NCBI GenBank assembly: GCA_963812885.1
Contig: CAWEWZ010000006.1
Coordinates: 1 to 64,000 of the forward strand
Length of the DNA stretch: 64,000 bases
Origin: Bog-756 sp963812885
GTDB taxonomy: Bacteria; Actinomycetota; Acidimicrobiia; Acidimicrobiales; RAAP-2
Reading direction: 5' to 3'
Shown here: piece after piece, positions 45,004 through 54,780 of the stretch
Layout: the number at the start of each line of letters is the position of its first letter
Position numbering within the stretch: position 1 is the stretch's first letter
The notes under the pieces: generated by a model
Databases searched by the model: none
The model's input: only the letters and a program-made list of their open reading frames with translations
Told to the model about the DNA's origin: nothing
Program-made: the position numbers and the translations under genes

Positions 45004-45696
45004 ATGCCGGTCGCCATCATCACCGGAGCTTCACGAGGGTTCGGACGGGCCGTCGCCACCGATCTGGCCAAGGACGGCTGGAAGCTGGTCATCGACGGGC
45101 GCCGGCCCGGGCCCCTCGGGCAGACGGAAGAGAGCCTGGCCACGTTGGGTGGCGCGGTGCGCGCCGTCGTCGGCGATGTGACCGACGCCGACCACCGTGC
45201 CGCTCTGGTTGCCGCGGCCGCCGACCTCGGGGGTCTGGACCTCCTGGTCAACAACGCCAGCGAATTGGGTCCGAGCCCCTTGCCGAACCTCGATCGGTTT
45301 CCGCTCGATGCCCTGAGGCAGGTCTACGAGGTGAACGTCATCGCCCCGCTCGGCCTGGTCCAGCTGGCCCTGGTCCACCTGAGGCGATCCCGCGGCACCG
45401 TGGTCTCGGTGTCTTCGGATGCCGCCGTCGAGGCCTATGAGGGATGGGGTGGGTACGGATCGTCCAAGGCCGCCCTCGACCAGCTGCACCGCGTCCTGGC
45501 GGTGGAGGAGCCGACGTTGCTCGTGTACCAGTTCGACCCTGGCGACATGCGCACCGAGATGCACCAGGCCGCCTTCCCCGGCGAGGACATCTCGGACCGG
45601 CCCGAACCCGAGTCGGTGGTGCCGGCCTTGCGGCGGCTCCTCGAGTCGGGAGTGCCCAGCGGACGGTACCGGGCCGCAGACTGGAGACCGTCATGA
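45004..45696 (+). CDS. short-chain dehydrogenase/reductase (SoxR-controlled)
   Basis: A 230-residue classical SDR. TGASRGFG cofactor motif near residue 8, 'GDVTDADHR' acidic loop near 60, NNASE near 85, 'SVSSDAA' with the catalytic Ser near 135, and 'YGSSKAA' YxxxK near 150. ATG 45004 lies after GGGAGGG; an upstream in-frame ATG at 44986 is less likely. First gene of an operon divergent from soxR; its stop overlaps the queA-like start in ATGA. A SoxR-controlled SDR could reduce quinones or redox-active metabolites. Confidence 0.9.
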   Translation: MPVAIITGASRGFGRAVATDLAKDGWKLVIDGRRPGPLGQTEESLATLGGAVRAVVGDVTDADHRAALVAAAADLGGLDLLVNNASELGPSPLPNLDRFPLDALRQVYEVNVIAPLGLVQLALVHLRRSRGTVVSVSSDAAVEAYEGWGGYGSSKAALDQLHRVLAVEEPTLLVYQFDPGDMRTEMHQAAFPGEDISDRPEPESVVPALRRLLESGVPSGRYRAADWRPS

Positions 45697-46749
45697 GCCC
45701 GACCGTGGCCGTCCCGACCCGGCTGACCTACGACCTGCCGTCGGCGCTGGAGGCGTCGGAGCCGCCCGAGGCCCGGGGGCTGACCCGCGACGCAGTCCGG
45801 ATGCTGGTCGCCACCAGGCACGACGGATCGCTGGTGTCGAGCACGTTCAATTTCCTTCCCAAGTTTCTCGACGCCGGCGATGTCGTGGTCGTGAACACCT
45901 CCGGTACCATCCCGGCCGCCGTCGATGTGGTCGCCGATGACGGCACCGAACTCGTGGTCCACCTCTCCACCCGGCTCGACGATGACCGGTGGGTGGTGGA
46001 GCCCCGCCGACTGATCGGTCGGTCGACCGAGCGGTGGGACGGACCGCTCCCCTCGACCCATCTCCACGGGTCCGGCGGCGCCACCATCGCCATCGACGAG
46101 CCGTACGACGACCGGGGCCGGTTGTGGGTGGCGCGACTCCACTTCGGTCAGAGGCCACTGAGCTGGCTGGCGGTCCACGGGCGTCCCATCCGGTACGGGT
46201 ACGTACCCCATCCCTGGCCCATCGAGATGTACCAGAACGTCTACGCCACCGAGCCCGGGAGCGCGGAGATGCCCAGCGCCGGGCGGCCGTTCACGCCCGA
46301 GGTGATCACCAGGCTGGTGGCCAAGGGCGTCGCCGTCACCCCGTTGGTCCTCCATACCGGCGTGGCCTCCCTCGAACAGGACGAGCTCCCCTATCCGGAA
46401 CGGGTCCGGCGTTCCCCGGTGGACGGCCGAGCGGGTCAACGCCGCCCACCGGACGGGCCATCGGGTGGTCGCCGTGGGGACCACGGTCGTGCGCGCCCTC
46501 GAGACCTCGGTGGCCGCTGATGGATCGGCCCATGCCTACGACGGCTGGACCGAACTGGTCGTGTCCCCGGAGCGACCTGTCCGGATCGTCGACGGTCTGC
46601 TCACCGGTTGGCACGAACCGGCCTCGTCCCATCTGTTGATGCTCGAGGCCATCGCCGGCCCGGACCTCCTTCGGGACTCCTACCGCGCCGCGCTGGCCGA
46701 GGGGTACCGCTGGCACGAGTTCGGGGATGTCCATCTGATCCTGCCCTGA
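45693..46749 (+). CDS. queA: QueA-like S-adenosylmethionine:tRNA ribosyltransferase-isomerase, one frame shift
   Basis: Repaired length about 351 residues. 'RLTYDLPSALEASEPPEARGLTRDAVRMLVA' and 'GDVVVVNTSGTIPAAV' open the QueA fold; 'PLVLHTGVASLEQDELPYPERV' near residue 220 and, after one extra C near 46412, 'RTGHRVVAVGTTVVRALET' and 'LTGWHEPASSHLLMLEA' are the family's diagnostic C-terminal blocks. It is shorter and more divergent than classic QueA, as are other actinobacterial homologues, so the tRNA queuosine role is not proven. ATGA overlap with the SDR. Confidence 0.8.
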
Positions 46750-46774
46750 CGGTGATGGTGGCCCGGGCAGCTGA

Positions 46775-46803
46775 TTGACGGGTCCGGGAGGGGACCATAC
46801 GAT
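46775..46803 (+). promoter_or_regulatory. sigma70-like promoter for the AttH-like/P450 operon
   Basis: TTGACG (46775-46780), a 17-base spacer and TACGAT (46798-46803). Predicted start near 46810, giving a 145-base leader to the GTG at 46954. No terminator or other gene intervenes. Confidence 0.55.
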
Positions 46804-46953
46804 GCTGCCGGTCCGTGGGCAGATCGGTGCAGTAGGAGGCCTGGAGGTGGGGACGGGTTCCAGACGCGTGATCGGGAGCGAGTGGGACGAGCCCAGGACG
46901 CGTGAGGTGAGCCGTGCCGTCGAGGCCGACGATCCGTCGACGGGGCCGATCCG

Positions 46954-48072
46954 GTGAGTGCCCTGTTCGACGCCAGTCGGGAGCACTACCCGATGTCCGG
47001 CCTGGACGAGTTCATGATCCACAACCACCCCCATCCCGTCCGGGTCATGTGGACCTCGGACCTCCAGGCCTACGAGCGGATGTGGTTCACCTGTCAGGAC
47101 AGGACGGGTGACCTGCTCGTAGTCACCGGGATGGGCATCTACCCGAACCTCGGGACCGCCGAGGCCTTCGCCATCGTCAACGTCCGAGGCCGGCACACCA
47201 CGGTCAGGGCCCACCGCAAACTCGGCCTGAACCGGATGGACATGTCCGCCGGACCCCTCCGCTTCGACCTGGTCGAGCCGTTCCGCGAGTGGCGGATCCG
47301 GCTGGACGAGAATCCGTTCGGCGTCGGATTCGACCTCTCGTGGACCGACACCAAGCGTCCCGTGTACCGGCTGCTCGGCGGGGGAACGTTCGCCGGCACC
47401 CGGCCGTTCGCCGGTGTGGCCGGCTACGACGGGTTCGGTCGGCAGTCGGGCTGGGTCGACGCCTTCGGTGAGCGGTTCGAGATCGGGCCCGACGTCTATC
47501 GCGGCACCCGGGACCACCACTGGGGCACCCGCGACGGCGTGGGCGGCCCCGCCCTGTGGAGCGGCTTCCAACACCCGCATTCGGGGGAGTGGGTCGAGTT
47601 CGACGACTTCGGGGTCTGGGGGGACCACATCCTGTACAACCTCGGCGACGAGCGACGGGGAAGCGAGACCCTTCGTGGGCGGCGCCACCGCCTCCGGTTC
47701 GAGCCCGATACCCATCTGCTGCTGTCCGGGGAGGTCGACCTCGTCTTCTCCAGCGGGGAGGAGAAGACGATGGTCTTCGAGCGGCTGGGCAACCAGATCG
47801 CCTTCTTGCGCTGCGGGATGTACGGGGGCCCGAACGGCGGAACCCCGGACGGGAATATCTGGCACGGGATGGATGTGGGTGACGGGGTGGTCACCGGGGA
47901 GACCTACGATGCCAACGACCCCGCCGTGCGGATGCGGATCTGCGGGCTCGATCAGCACCACGGCCGGTTCGAGTGCGATGGCGAGGTCACCTATGGAATC
48001 ATCGAGCCCTACGACACCCTCTGCTACGACATGGCCTCCAGCGGTTTGGGAGGGTTCTCGCTCCTCGAGTGA
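46954..48072 (+). CDS. AttH/hydroxyneurosporene-synthase-like lipocalin-fold protein
   Basis: A 372-residue soluble protein rich in beta strands, Trp and His: 'EFMIHNHPHPVRVMWTSDLQAYERMWF', 'WRIRLDENPFGVGFDLSWTD', 'GFGRQSGWVDAFGERFEIG', 'RDHHWGTRDG', 'GEWVEFDDFGVWGD'. The layout resembles two repeated AttH/CrtC-like lipocalin domains seen in actinobacterial catabolic clusters. The 'HHWGTRDG' and 'HNHPHP' clusters could bind metal or a ligand. GTG 46954 is accepted. Operon with the following P450 (30-base gap). No enzymatic function is established for these proteins. Confidence 0.65.
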   Translation: MSALFDASREHYPMSGLDEFMIHNHPHPVRVMWTSDLQAYERMWFTCQDRTGDLLVVTGMGIYPNLGTAEAFAIVNVRGRHTTVRAHRKLGLNRMDMSAGPLRFDLVEPFREWRIRLDENPFGVGFDLSWTDTKRPVYRLLGGGTFAGTRPFAGVAGYDGFGRQSGWVDAFGERFEIGPDVYRGTRDHHWGTRDGVGGPALWSGFQHPHSGEWVEFDDFGVWGDHILYNLGDERRGSETLRGRRHRLRFEPDTHLLLSGEVDLVFSSGEEKTMVFERLGNQIAFLRCGMYGGPNGGTPDGNIWHGMDVGDGVVTGETYDANDPAVRMRICGLDQHHGRFECDGEVTYGIIEPYDTLCYDMASSGLGGFSLLE

Positions 48073-48102
48073 GGCTCGAGCCGTGAGCAACGGATACGGC
48101 CG

Positions 48103-49301
48103 GTGACCGGTCCGGTGGTCACCGACCCCGGCATCAGGCTCACCGAGCCCGGGTTCTTCCTCCGACCCGACTACTTCGAGCTGCTCGCATACCTTCGCCG
48201 GCGCGATCCGGTCCATCGCACGGCCGACGGGTTGTTGGCGGTCAGCCGCTACGAGGACATCCGCGCCATCAGCCGTGATCCCGTCCGGTTCGTGTCTGGC
48301 CGCGGGGTCCTGATCAACGATCCCCTGCGCGACCCGGCCGGAAGCGGGAGGAACACGTGGTCGATCCTCCACCTCGACCCGCCCCTGCACAGTGCCTATC
48401 GCACCCTGGTCAACCGCCAGTTCACGCCACGGGCGGTGGCCCGTCTCGAGGACCGCATCCGTGAGGTGGTCGTCGAAGTCCTCGGGGCGTTGACCACGGA
48501 CCGACCCGTCGACTTCGTGGACTCGGTGGCCGCGCCGGTGCCGATCGCGGTGATCGCCGAGATGTTCGGTGTCGCCGACGCCGACCGCGCCCTCTTCCGC
48601 CGCTGGTCCGACGCGGTGATCGAGAGTACCGACATCTCCGAGAGCGAACGGGCTGACGAACTGGGCGAGATGGCCGCCTTCCTGATGGGGCACATCGCCT
48701 CCCAGGCGACCGATGCCAACGACCTCCTGACCTTGCTCAAGACGTCGTCGCTGGACGACCGGCCGCTCAATCAGGCGGAGATCATGGGATTCTGTCTGAC
48801 CCTTCTGGTCGCCGGCAACGAGACGACCCGGACCTTGATCTCCGGTGGGGTTGAAGCTCTGGCCCGCCATCCCACCCAACGGGCCCGGTTGGTCGACGAC
48901 CCCTCCCTCATCCCCGGCGGCGTCGAGGAGTTCCTCCGGTGGGTCACTCCGATCCAGGCGTTCGGCCGGACGGCCGCGGTCGATGTCGAGATCGCCAACA
49001 CCCTGGTCGGGGCCGGAGAGTTCGTCGTGCTGTTATACGCCTCGGCCAACCGAGACGAGGACAAGTTCGGACCGACGGCCGACCGATTCGTGGTCGACCG
49101 CCCGATCCTCCCCGGCCACCTCGCCTTCGGCTTCGGCGAGCACGTGTGCATCGGCTCCAGCCTGGCCCGGCTGGAGGCCAGGGTCTTCTTCGAGGAGTTC
49201 CTCGCCCGCTTCCCGGACTACGAACTGGCCGGCGAACCCGACCTCACCCGGTCCACGCTGGTGCGGGGGCGCGGTCCATGCCGGTCCTCCTCGTCCCCTG
49301 A
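48103..49301 (+). CDS. cytochrome P450, C-terminal frame shift
   Basis: P450 of about 399 residues. I-helix 'LLVAGNETTRT' near residue 230 (Asn in place of the more common Gly-His-Glu-Thr), K-helix 'GGVEEFLRW', and haem loop 'FGFGEHVCIGSSLARLEA' near 345 with the axial Cys. The last 14 residues ('ARSMPVLLVP' end) are in another frame after a G run near 49266 that seems one base short. GTG 48103; no ribosome binding site is obvious. It follows the AttH-like gene and is convergent with a CoA ligase. Redox partners are not encoded here. Confidence 0.88.
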
Positions 49302-49329
49302 TCCTCCGCCTCGTCCCGGTCCCTGGTGG

Positions 49330-50985
49330 TCAGGAGACGAGGAGGTCGAGGCGCCCGTTCTGTTCGAATTCGGTCCGGAGCCGGTCGATATCGGCCCGGG
49401 TCAGGGGTACGTACTCGTCACTCCGGCCCACCCGGTGCCAGACCGGGTCCGACGTCTCCCACCGGGCCGATCGGAGTGGCCGCTTGTCGACCTTGTCGGT
49501 GGCCGTGACCGGCAGGGAGGTGACGGTGCGCACGAAGCGGGGCGCCCACTTGGTGCCCAGGTCGGCCTGGGCGGCCAGGAAGGCAGCAAAGGCCGACGGA
49601 TCGAAGCGGGCGCCCGCCTCCAGTTCGGCCGCCGCCATCACCTGGTCTCCGGTCCGGGGATCGGGGACGGGGAAGACGGCCACCCCGCGGAAGGTAGGGA
49701 AGCGGCCGAGGATCCTCTCCACGGGCGCGGCGGCGAAGTTCTCGCTGTCGACGCGGAGCCAGTCGCCGGTGCGGCCGGCGAAGTAGAAGACCCCTTCTTC
49801 GTCGCGGTAGGCGAGGTCGCCCGACCAGTACCAGCCGTTCCGGGTGCGCTCGGCCTCGGCCTCGGGGTTGTTGTAGTAGCCCTCGAAGTTCGGAAGCGCA
49901 GCCCGCCCGACCAGCTCGCCGATGGCCTCGGCCGGGTTGACCAGGCGGCCGTCGGCGTCGAAGACCGCCCGGCGGCGCTCCTGGCCGGTGGCGGAGTCGA
50001 CCACGGCCACGTCATCCCGATCGCGGGCCTTGCCGAGAGCACCGGGGCGGGCTCCGGCCACTGGCTGCAGGATGATGGCGTTCTCACTCGACCCGTACCC
50101 CTCGAACAGGGGGACGCCGAACCGGCGGGTGAACTCGGCCTTGTCGGTGGCCGACGTTTCGGGGCCGAGCACGAAGCGGAGCCGGTGGTCCCGGTCGTGC
50201 TCGGTCGGGGGGGTGGCCACCAGATGGGATATGGCCCGGCCGACGGTGTTGAAGTAGGTGGCGCCCGACGAACGGACGTCGTCGAGCAGGCCCGAGGCCG
50301 AGAAGCGGCGCCGGAGGGCCAGCGTGGCCCCCCCGGCCAGCGCCGGGAGCACCGCGGCCGACAGGGCGTTGCCGTGGAACAGCGGCATGGCCGAGTAGAT
50401 GACGTCGTCGCTGGTGAACCCCATGCCGGCCGCGGCCCGGGCGGCCCGTCCGTGGGTCATCCGCACCGCCTTCGGTCCGCCGGTCGACCCCGAGGTGAAG
50501 ATGAGCAGGTACAGATCGTCCGGGGTCGGCGGCACCGGTGGCGGCCCGCTCGTGTCGAGGTGGTCCAGTCGGTGGCGGTAGTCGGCGCTGTCGGCGATCA
50601 GTATCCGGTCCGGTTCCAGTCCCAGATCGAGACCGTCCAGGAGACCGCGCTGACCGGAGTCGGTGATGACCAGCTGGCAGTCGGTCTTGGTGATGTCGGC
50701 GGCCAGCTCCGCGCCCCGCCGAGTGGGGTTGATCCCGACGACGACGGCGCCGACCAGCGCCGCGCCGGCCAGGAGGAAGATGTACTCGGCCGTGTTCTCG
50801 AGGAGGATCCCGACGTGGAACGGTCCCTCACGACGCAACTCGCGGAGAAGACCGCCGCGCCGTCGCGACTCGGCCACGACCTGCCGCCACGACCACTCGT
50901 CCGACTCGAACAACAGGCCCCGGTTGTCGTCTTCGGCCCGGTCCAGAACGAGCTCGGCCGCGGTGGTGATCGGAGCTCCGGTCAT
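49330..50985 (-). CDS. AMP-dependent acyl-CoA synthetase (FadD-like)
   Basis: A 551-residue ANL ligase. P-loop 'LLIFTSGSTGGPKAVRMTHG' near residue 165, 'MPLFHGNALSAAVLPAL' near 200, 'LFEGYGSSENAI' near 285, 'WYWSGDLAYRDEEGVFYFAGRTGDWLRVDSENFA' near 395, and a Lys-rich 'VTATDKVDKRPLRS' near 500 with the catalytic Lys. It resembles the FadD17/crotonobetaine-CoA ligase branch. ATG 50985 overlaps the APH-like stop (ATGA). Likely activates a lipid or steroid acid for the neighbouring catabolic genes. Confidence 0.92.
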   Translation of the reverse strand: MTGAPITTAAELVLDRAEDDNRGLLFESDEWSWRQVVAESRRRGGLLRELRREGPFHVGILLENTAEYIFLLAGAALVGAVVVGINPTRRGAELAADITKTDCQLVITDSGQRGLLDGLDLGLEPDRILIADSADYRHRLDHLDTSGPPPVPPTPDDLYLLIFTSGSTGGPKAVRMTHGRAARAAAGMGFTSDDVIYSAMPLFHGNALSAAVLPALAGGATLALRRRFSASGLLDDVRSSGATYFNTVGRAISHLVATPPTEHDRDHRLRFVLGPETSATDKAEFTRRFGVPLFEGYGSSENAIILQPVAGARPGALGKARDRDDVAVVDSATGQERRRAVFDADGRLVNPAEAIGELVGRAALPNFEGYYNNPEAEAERTRNGWYWSGDLAYRDEEGVFYFAGRTGDWLRVDSENFAAAPVERILGRFPTFRGVAVFPVPDPRTGDQVMAAAELEAGARFDPSAFAAFLAAQADLGTKWAPRFVRTVTSLPVTATDKVDKRPLRSARWETSDPVWHRVGRSDEYVPLTRADIDRLRTEFEQNGRLDLLVS

Positions 50986-52004
50986 CCGATCCGCTCCTTG
51001 AGGAGGTCGAGGAGGGGATTGTCATCGATGGGAAGCAGCAGGGGCGCTCCTGCCATCTGGCGCAGGTAGCCGATCCGGGTCATCACCGCCGTGCTCCGCA
51101 CCATGGCCAGCGTCTCGTACCAGTCGAGGTCGCACACCGGGCGACCCCAGTGTCCCTCGAACTGGGTGATGGTCGCCGCCCGGTCGGGAAAGGTGTCGAC
51201 CCGTTCACCGAAGAGACGATGCATGGTCAGGTCGAGACTGGTGAACCAGGCCAGGTCGTGTTCCGGGGCGCCGACCGAGGTCATGTCCCAGTCGAGCACG
51301 GCCAGCACGACGAGGTCGTCGCCGATCACCGCGTTCTCGAATCGGGCGTCACCCCAGAGCAGGGCCGGCGGCGGTTCGGCCGACGGCCGGTGGTCCCGAC
51401 ACCATGACAGGGCGTCGACCAGGGCCGGCACCGGCGAGCCGCCACTCGACCAGGCCAGGTACTGCTCCCAGAACTCGATCTCGGCCGAGTTGTCCCGGCG
51501 GGGCACGTCGGTCGCCATCCCGTAGTCGGCGCGGTGGACCCTCGACATCATCGAGACGAAGTTGTCGTACACCTGACGCTGCTCGTCCGGCGCTCGGTCG
51601 AGGAGCCACCGGTCCCGGTGGGCCAGGGCCCCGACGATGTGGCCGTCCACCCGGCGCATGACCACGAAGGGAGCGCCGAGCCAGCTGGGGTCGCGCTCCA
51701 CGATGGGGTCGGCCACCGGCACACCGGCCGCCGCGGCAGCCGATTGGGCCTGCCACTGCGAGACCAGGTCGTAGTGAGGAAAGGTACCTTCGCCGGGCGG
51801 CCCCATCCGGATGACCAGCGGCCGGTGATGCCGGGCTCCGTCCACCGACCAGGTGGCGTCGACGAGGATGGTGTCACTCGAATAGCCCGCTGACGGCCGA
51901 CGGAGCTCACTGAGGGAGAGGCCGGGAAGGTCCTCATGGCGGGTGAGCCAACGGGCCAGCCCGGCGACCACCGCGGCGTCGTCCCTTCCATCGATGGGTG
52001 CCAT
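50982..52004 (-). CDS. phosphotransferase enzyme family (APH/ACAD10-11 N-terminal-like)
   Basis: A 340-residue protein-kinase-like fold. 'SAGYSSDTILVDATW' begins the nucleotide-binding lobe and 'RPLVIRMGPPGEG' carries the P-loop Lys-equivalent region. The Brenner motif is 'LLWGDARFENAVIG' (Trp replaces the usual His of HGDxxxxN; catalytic Asp and Asn retained), and 'AVLDWDMTSVGAPEHDLAW' is the metal-binding DWD. In catabolic loci such kinases phosphorylate hydroxyacyl-CoAs, as ACAD10/11 do, so a hydroxy-acid role is more likely than antibiotic resistance. ATG 52004; 17 bases after the hydrolase stop. Confidence 0.85.
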   Translation of the reverse strand: MAPIDGRDDAAVVAGLARWLTRHEDLPGLSLSELRRPSAGYSSDTILVDATWSVDGARHHRPLVIRMGPPGEGTFPHYDLVSQWQAQSAAAAAGVPVADPIVERDPSWLGAPFVVMRRVDGHIVGALAHRDRWLLDRAPDEQRQVYDNFVSMMSRVHRADYGMATDVPRRDNSAEIEFWEQYLAWSSGGSPVPALVDALSWCRDHRPSAEPPPALLWGDARFENAVIGDDLVVLAVLDWDMTSVGAPEHDLAWFTSLDLTMHRLFGERVDTFPDRAATITQFEGHWGRPVCDLDWYETLAMVRSTAVMTRIGYLRQMAGAPLLLPIDDNPLLDLLKERIG

Positions 52005-52021
52005 CCGGTTCCGTATTCTCC

Positions 52022-53593
52022 TCAGTCGGTGCAGGTCATCCCCGGGGTCGGAAGCGTCCCCGCCACCAGGTAGGCCTGCGCGAGCGTTCTCACGCACGAG
52101 CTGTAGTAATAGGCCACGTGGCTCTGGCCCCGCCAGGTGAGAAGGACCCCACCGGTCAGCTCCCTGGCCAGGGCCACCGCCCACCGGTACGGGGTCACCG
52201 GGTCGCCGGTCGTTCCCACCACCAGGATGGGCGGTGCCCCCGGGTCCGATGCCGGTGCCGGGGTCCGGGTCGGGGGGTCCGCCCAGGTGGCGCAGCCGAG
52301 GAGGCCCCAGGCCAGAAACGGACCGAACACCGGAGCCGACCGGGCCAGCCGGTCGGCCAGGCCCGGGTAGCTCGAGGGATTGCGATCGACCGGGTGGTCG
52401 AGACAGTCGATGGCCTCCTCGGCGTCGGCTCCGTTGGTCGAGCCACCGGCCTCGTAGCCGGCGGCCATGGCCGCGGCCGCCGATCCGTCTCCCGATGCCG
52501 CACCGGCCAGCGCACCGGCCAGGGCCGGCCACGACGAACGCGCGCCGAGCCCGGCCAGCAGGGCGTCGTACAGCTCCGCCGGTCCGGCCGCTGGCCCCCC
52601 GGCCACGGGCAGCGGTCGGGTCTGAGTGCCCTGGATGAGGCCGAGGAGCGAGGCGGTGGGATCTCCGAGCGGGTGCCACGGACAGCCCGGGTCGGAGGCA
52701 CACCAGGCCAGAAACGACTGGAGCTCGGACTCGAGGCTGTCCGCCTGGTCGGTGGCGTAGGCCACCGTGGGCAGCGCCGGGTCGATGGCCCCGTCGAGCA
52801 CCAGGCCCCGGACGTGGGTCGGGTAGAGCTCGGCGTACATCGCCCCGAGCAGCGTCCCGTAGGAGTGGCCGATGAAGGTCAGCCGGTCATCGCCCAGGGC
52901 AGCCCGGATCCGGTCGAGGTCCCGTGCCGTGGTGACGGTGCCGACGGTGGGGAGGACGGTCCCGCTGTACCGCTGGCACTGGTCGGCGAATTCCCGGTCG
53001 TTGCGGAGCAGGGCCTGTCGGGCCGCGGCGGTGGACGGGATCGGGTCGAGGGGGGGCCGGGCGGGAGTCGTGCCCGAATGGCCGGCCCCGGTGGTGGCGG
53101 CGCAGACGACCGGGCTGCTGCGCCCGACCCCCCGGGGGTCGAACGAGACGATATCGAAGCGGTCGAGAAGCTCGGGCGTGAGCACCGACAGTTCGTCGGG
53201 CAGATCGTCGATGCCCGAGGCTCCGGGACCGCCGGGGTTGATGACCAGGGACCCGATCCGCTGGGCGGGCACCTCGGCCGGATGCCGGGCCACCGCGATC
53301 TGCAGGGTGGGGCCGCCCGGGTGGTCGTAGTCGAGGGGGACGGTCACCGAGCCGCACTGCAGGTCGCCGCACGGCGTCCACCGGACAGGCATGACCGGCA
53401 ACGGTGGCTCGGTGGTCGTCACCGGGACCAGGGTGGTCCCGTGACCGGTTCCGCCCGTTTCCGGTCGGGCCCCGGACCGTGCCGGCACCGGGGTGTCGGA
53501 GCAGCCGGCGACGAGGGCGACCACCGCGATGGCCGCGGCCAGGCGGCCGACGGTCGGGAAGGCCCCGGGTCGGGCGGCGGACCGGGAGGGCAC
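52022..53593 (-). CDS. secreted alpha/beta hydrolase with TAP-like C-terminal domain
   Basis: A 523-residue exported lipoprotein. The N-terminus has a basic, hydrophobic signal with lipobox 'ALVAGC' near residue 30. The hydrolase fold includes 'VINPGGPGASG' (oxyanion), nucleophile elbow 'FIGHSYGTLLG' near residue 225, and the C-terminal TAP-like region 'PPILVVGTTGDPVTPYRWAVALA' with Asp and a following His ('GQSHVAYYYSSC'). This is the tripeptidyl-aminopeptidase/SlpD-type family of Streptomyces. GTG 53593 start. Same direction as the APH-like gene. Confidence 0.9.
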   Translation of the reverse strand: MPSRSAARPGAFPTVGRLAAAIAVVALVAGCSDTPVPARSGARPETGGTGHGTTLVPVTTTEPPLPVMPVRWTPCGDLQCGSVTVPLDYDHPGGPTLQIAVARHPAEVPAQRIGSLVINPGGPGASGIDDLPDELSVLTPELLDRFDIVSFDPRGVGRSSPVVCAATTGAGHSGTTPARPPLDPIPSTAAARQALLRNDREFADQCQRYSGTVLPTVGTVTTARDLDRIRAALGDDRLTFIGHSYGTLLGAMYAELYPTHVRGLVLDGAIDPALPTVAYATDQADSLESELQSFLAWCASDPGCPWHPLGDPTASLLGLIQGTQTRPLPVAGGPAAGPAELYDALLAGLGARSSWPALAGALAGAASGDGSAAAAMAAGYEAGGSTNGADAEEAIDCLDHPVDRNPSSYPGLADRLARSAPVFGPFLAWGLLGCATWADPPTRTPAPASDPGAPPILVVGTTGDPVTPYRWAVALARELTGGVLLTWRGQSHVAYYYSSCVRTLAQAYLVAGTLPTPGMTCTD

Positions 53594-53634
53594 CGGGCCA
53601 GTCTGGCATCCGGTCGGATGGGGAGCCCTCGGAG

Positions 53635-54717
53635 TCAGACCTCGGCTGCTTCTCCGACAGTCACGGCGGCATCGATGTGGTGGCGGGCGGTGTCCATCTC
53701 CTCGGCCACCTGCTCGTCCTCGGCCATGACCCCGTCGAGGTCGGTCGATTCGTAGCCCAGCACCCCCATGTCGGCGAAGGTCTGGCGCATCTTCGGACCC
53801 CACAGTCCGACATCCTTGAGGGTGGGCACGATCCTGGTGAACAGCAGGGACCGGAAGACCACCTGGCTCTCGCTCTCCTTCACGTAGGCGATGCAGGCCT
53901 CCGGGTCGTAGCCGAGCCGTTCCCACAGCTCCTCGCCCAGGAACCGATCGCGCATCCGGTAGCAGGCGTCGGCACAGAACTCCTCGCGGTCGTCCCGTTC
54001 GGCCTGGGTCAGCTGCGGGTAGTAGTCGCGGAGGGCCAGGCGTCCGAACATCACGTGGCGGGCCTCGTCCTGCATCACATAGGCGTTCACCGCCTTGCCC
54101 AGGGGATCGGCCGTCGTGTTGCGGATCAGCCCGAAGGCGGCCAGGGCGAGCCCTTCGATGAGGACCTGCATCCCGAGGTAGGTCATGTCCCAGCGCGAGT
54201 CACTGAGCACGTCGTCGAGGAGCGACTTGAGATTGCCGTTGATCGGGTACGCGGTCTCGATCTTGTCGAGGTAGCGGGAGTAGGTCTCCACGTGGCGGGC
54301 TTCGTCCATGACCTGGGTGGCGGCGTAGTACTTCGAGTCGATGTCGGGAACCGTCTCCACGATCTTCGCCGTGCAGATGAGCGCACCCTGCTCGCCGTGG
54401 AGGAATTGGCTGAATTGCCAGGCGACCATGTGACGCCGGACATTGCCACGCTCGTCGTCGGTGAGCTTGTCCCACATGGGAGATCCGAAGATGGGCACGA
54501 GCTCGTCGGGAAGCTGGAGCGGGTTCTCCAGATCCGGATCGTGGGACCAGTCGATGCGCTCATTGGTGTCCCACTGCTTCTTCTTGCCCTTGTCGTAGAG
54601 ATTGATCAGCTTCTCGCGGCCGTCGTCGTAGTCCCAGGTGAAACGGGCCGTTCCCGTGCCGTCTGCGGTCTGCCACCCGGTCTTGTCCACCGGCAGTTGG
54701 TATATCTTCGTGCTCAC
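53635..54717 (-). CDS. ferritin-like diiron protein (R2/AurF-like)
   Basis: A 360-residue helical protein with two EARH diiron motifs: 'MDEARHVETYSRYL' near residue 140 and 'MQDEARHVMFG' near 225. Additional carboxylates are in 'FLHGEQGAL' near 110 and 'VLIEGLALAAFG' near 195, which complete a four-carboxylate, two-histidine di-iron site. The family includes AurF-type N-oxygenases and R2-like oxidases. GTG 54717 with GGAGGG upstream. Last gene of the oxygenase/2-oxoacid-dehydrogenase cluster, 63 bases after E1 beta. A substrate cannot be inferred. Confidence 0.85.
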   Translation of the reverse strand: MSTKIYQLPVDKTGWQTADGTGTARFTWDYDDGREKLINLYDKGKKKQWDTNERIDWSHDPDLENPLQLPDELVPIFGSPMWDKLTDDERGNVRRHMVAWQFSQFLHGEQGALICTAKIVETVPDIDSKYYAATQVMDEARHVETYSRYLDKIETAYPINGNLKSLLDDVLSDSRWDMTYLGMQVLIEGLALAAFGLIRNTTADPLGKAVNAYVMQDEARHVMFGRLALRDYYPQLTQAERDDREEFCADACYRMRDRFLGEELWERLGYDPEACIAYVKESESQVVFRSLLFTRIVPTLKDVGLWGPKMRQTFADMGVLGYESTDLDGVMAEDEQVAEEMDTARHHIDAAVTVGEAAEV

Positions 54718-54780
54718 CTGGCTCCCTCCGATCGACGACCCTCGCTTCACAGTGTGAGCGTGGGCCGACAACCCTGTCAA

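Noticed and set aside
46336..48879. An 847-codon minus-strand frame
   Set aside because: Runs across queA, the AttH-like gene and the P450 on the opposite strand, with no ribosome binding site or domain.
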